From the NCBI GenBank assembly GCA_903902945.1, contig CAIUWU010000039.1, positions 1 through 6,124 on the forward strand: DNA of 6,124 bases. The letters run 5' to 3'. The DNA is from an uncultured Pseudomonadota bacterium. GTDB taxonomy: Bacteria > Pseudomonadota > Gammaproteobacteria > Methylococcales > Methylomonadaceae. The notes below the pieces were generated by a model. That model did no database searches, was not told the origin of the DNA, and worked only from the letters and a program-made list of their open reading frames with translations. The translations under genes and the position numbers were made by a program. Positions 5,606 through 6,124 of this stretch are shown piece by piece; within the stretch, counting starts at the first letter, position 1; every line of letters begins with the position of its first letter.

Positions 5606-6124
5606 CTAACGGGTAATATCAATATTGACATCATCGACAATAAAATTAGTTGGCAATGATTTATTTTCAGTACCATGAAATAACAATTTAATGGTTTTAC
5701 CTTTATAGGCTAACAAGTTAAAGCTTTTCGCGACATAACTGGCCGTTTTATTCAAATTCGAATAACTGGCCAGGGTTGCCAGGGTTTTACCGGTAGCCAC
5801 ATCGCTAATGGTCACAGTCAGTTTATCGACTGCTGTTTTCGATGTATCAGACGAAGTCAACCACAACCAATAACTCAGCGTTGCCGAACAGGCATCTACC
5901 GGAATGGTAACCTGTTGATATAGATCATCGGTATGGGTTGTACCGTATCCGTTGAGCCAGGCTTTCCAGCTACCTGTATGAGCTGGAACGCTGCTTGAGT
6001 TATCAATCACGCCGGCGCTGGATACCCAGGGAGCAGCCGTGCCGGTCTCAAAACCGGGATTAGCAATCAATTGCGACGGTGTACTGCAGGCAACCGGCGC
6101 CGTATTGGCTACCGCAACCGTGAC
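5606..6124 (-). CDS. C-terminal part of a secreted protein, protease-type C-terminal domain (partial)
   Basis: The frame is open to the window edge at 6124, so only the last 172 residues are seen; the true start lies outside. An in-frame TTG at 6068-6070 is almost certainly internal, because VTVAVANTAPVACSTPSQ precedes it in the same frame. From about residue 19 it forms one domain: LIANPGFETG, a W-rich strand, NGYGTTHTDDLYQQVTIP, a TLSYWLWL strand, DKLTVTI, LATLASYSNLNK, KTIKLLFHGTE and a closing FIVDDVNI. I know this pattern as a C-terminal beta-sandwich (jelly-roll-like) domain on secreted bacterial proteins, often peptidases such as sedolisin-type (S53) enzymes. The catalytic part would lie beyond the window, so the enzyme class is not shown here. 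The PrcB-like lipoprotein follows after 37 bases in the same direction, which fits a protease role. Confidence 0.7.
   Translation of the reverse strand, partial: VTVAVANTAPVACSTPSQLIANPGFETGTAAPWVSSAGVIDNSSSVPAHTGSWKAWLNGYGTTHTDDLYQQVTIPVDACSATLSYWLWLTSSDTSKTAVDKLTVTISDVATGKTLATLASYSNLNKTASYVAKSFNLLAYKGKTIKLLFHGTENKSLPTNFIVDDVNIDITR

Overview
The window looks like a piece of a gammaproteobacterial chromosome. A methanotroph of the Methylococcales type is my best guess, from the mix of a secreted multiheme cytochrome with Ig-like repeats, a PrcB-like lipoprotein and an IS903-group insertion sequence. No marker gene fixes the taxonomy. Base composition is moderate and the intergenic DNA is AT-rich.

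Layout. Bases 1-120 are a short flank with no gene. Bases 121-980 are the remnant of an IS5-family (IS903-group) insertion sequence. Both ends are still recognisable as imperfect inverted repeats, and its transposase (minus strand, 183-915) is destroyed by an internal deletion with frameshift plus a nonsense codon. Bases 981-1237 are an AT-rich leader with a strong imperfect hairpin, ending in a good ribosome binding site. Bases 1238-4891 (plus strand) encode the main gene of the window, a 1217-residue exported protein. It has a non-heme N-terminal domain, nine CXXCH heme-binding motifs between residues 203 and 566, and then a cysteine-free stalk of about seven Ig-like domains. A classic hairpin at 4932-4958 followed by a T-rich stretch probably ends its transcript. 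Two genes on the minus strand converge on it: a PrcB-family lipoprotein (5095-5568) and, 37 bases upstream of that, the 3' end of a secreted protein (5606 to beyond 6124). The visible part of the second is a C-terminal beta-sandwich domain of the kind I associate with exported peptidases.

How the parts may work together. The cytochrome seems to be a stand-alone unit with its own leader and terminator. Its many hemes and long stalk suggest electron transfer at or outside the outer membrane (inference). The two minus-strand genes look like an operon, and a plausible reading is a secreted protease with a PrcB-type lipoprotein partner. The most promising material for new biology is the domain architecture of the cytochrome, especially its uncharacterised N-terminal domain, and the protease-domain/PrcB pairing. 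Nothing in the window is a CRISPR array, tRNA or rRNA that I can recognise.
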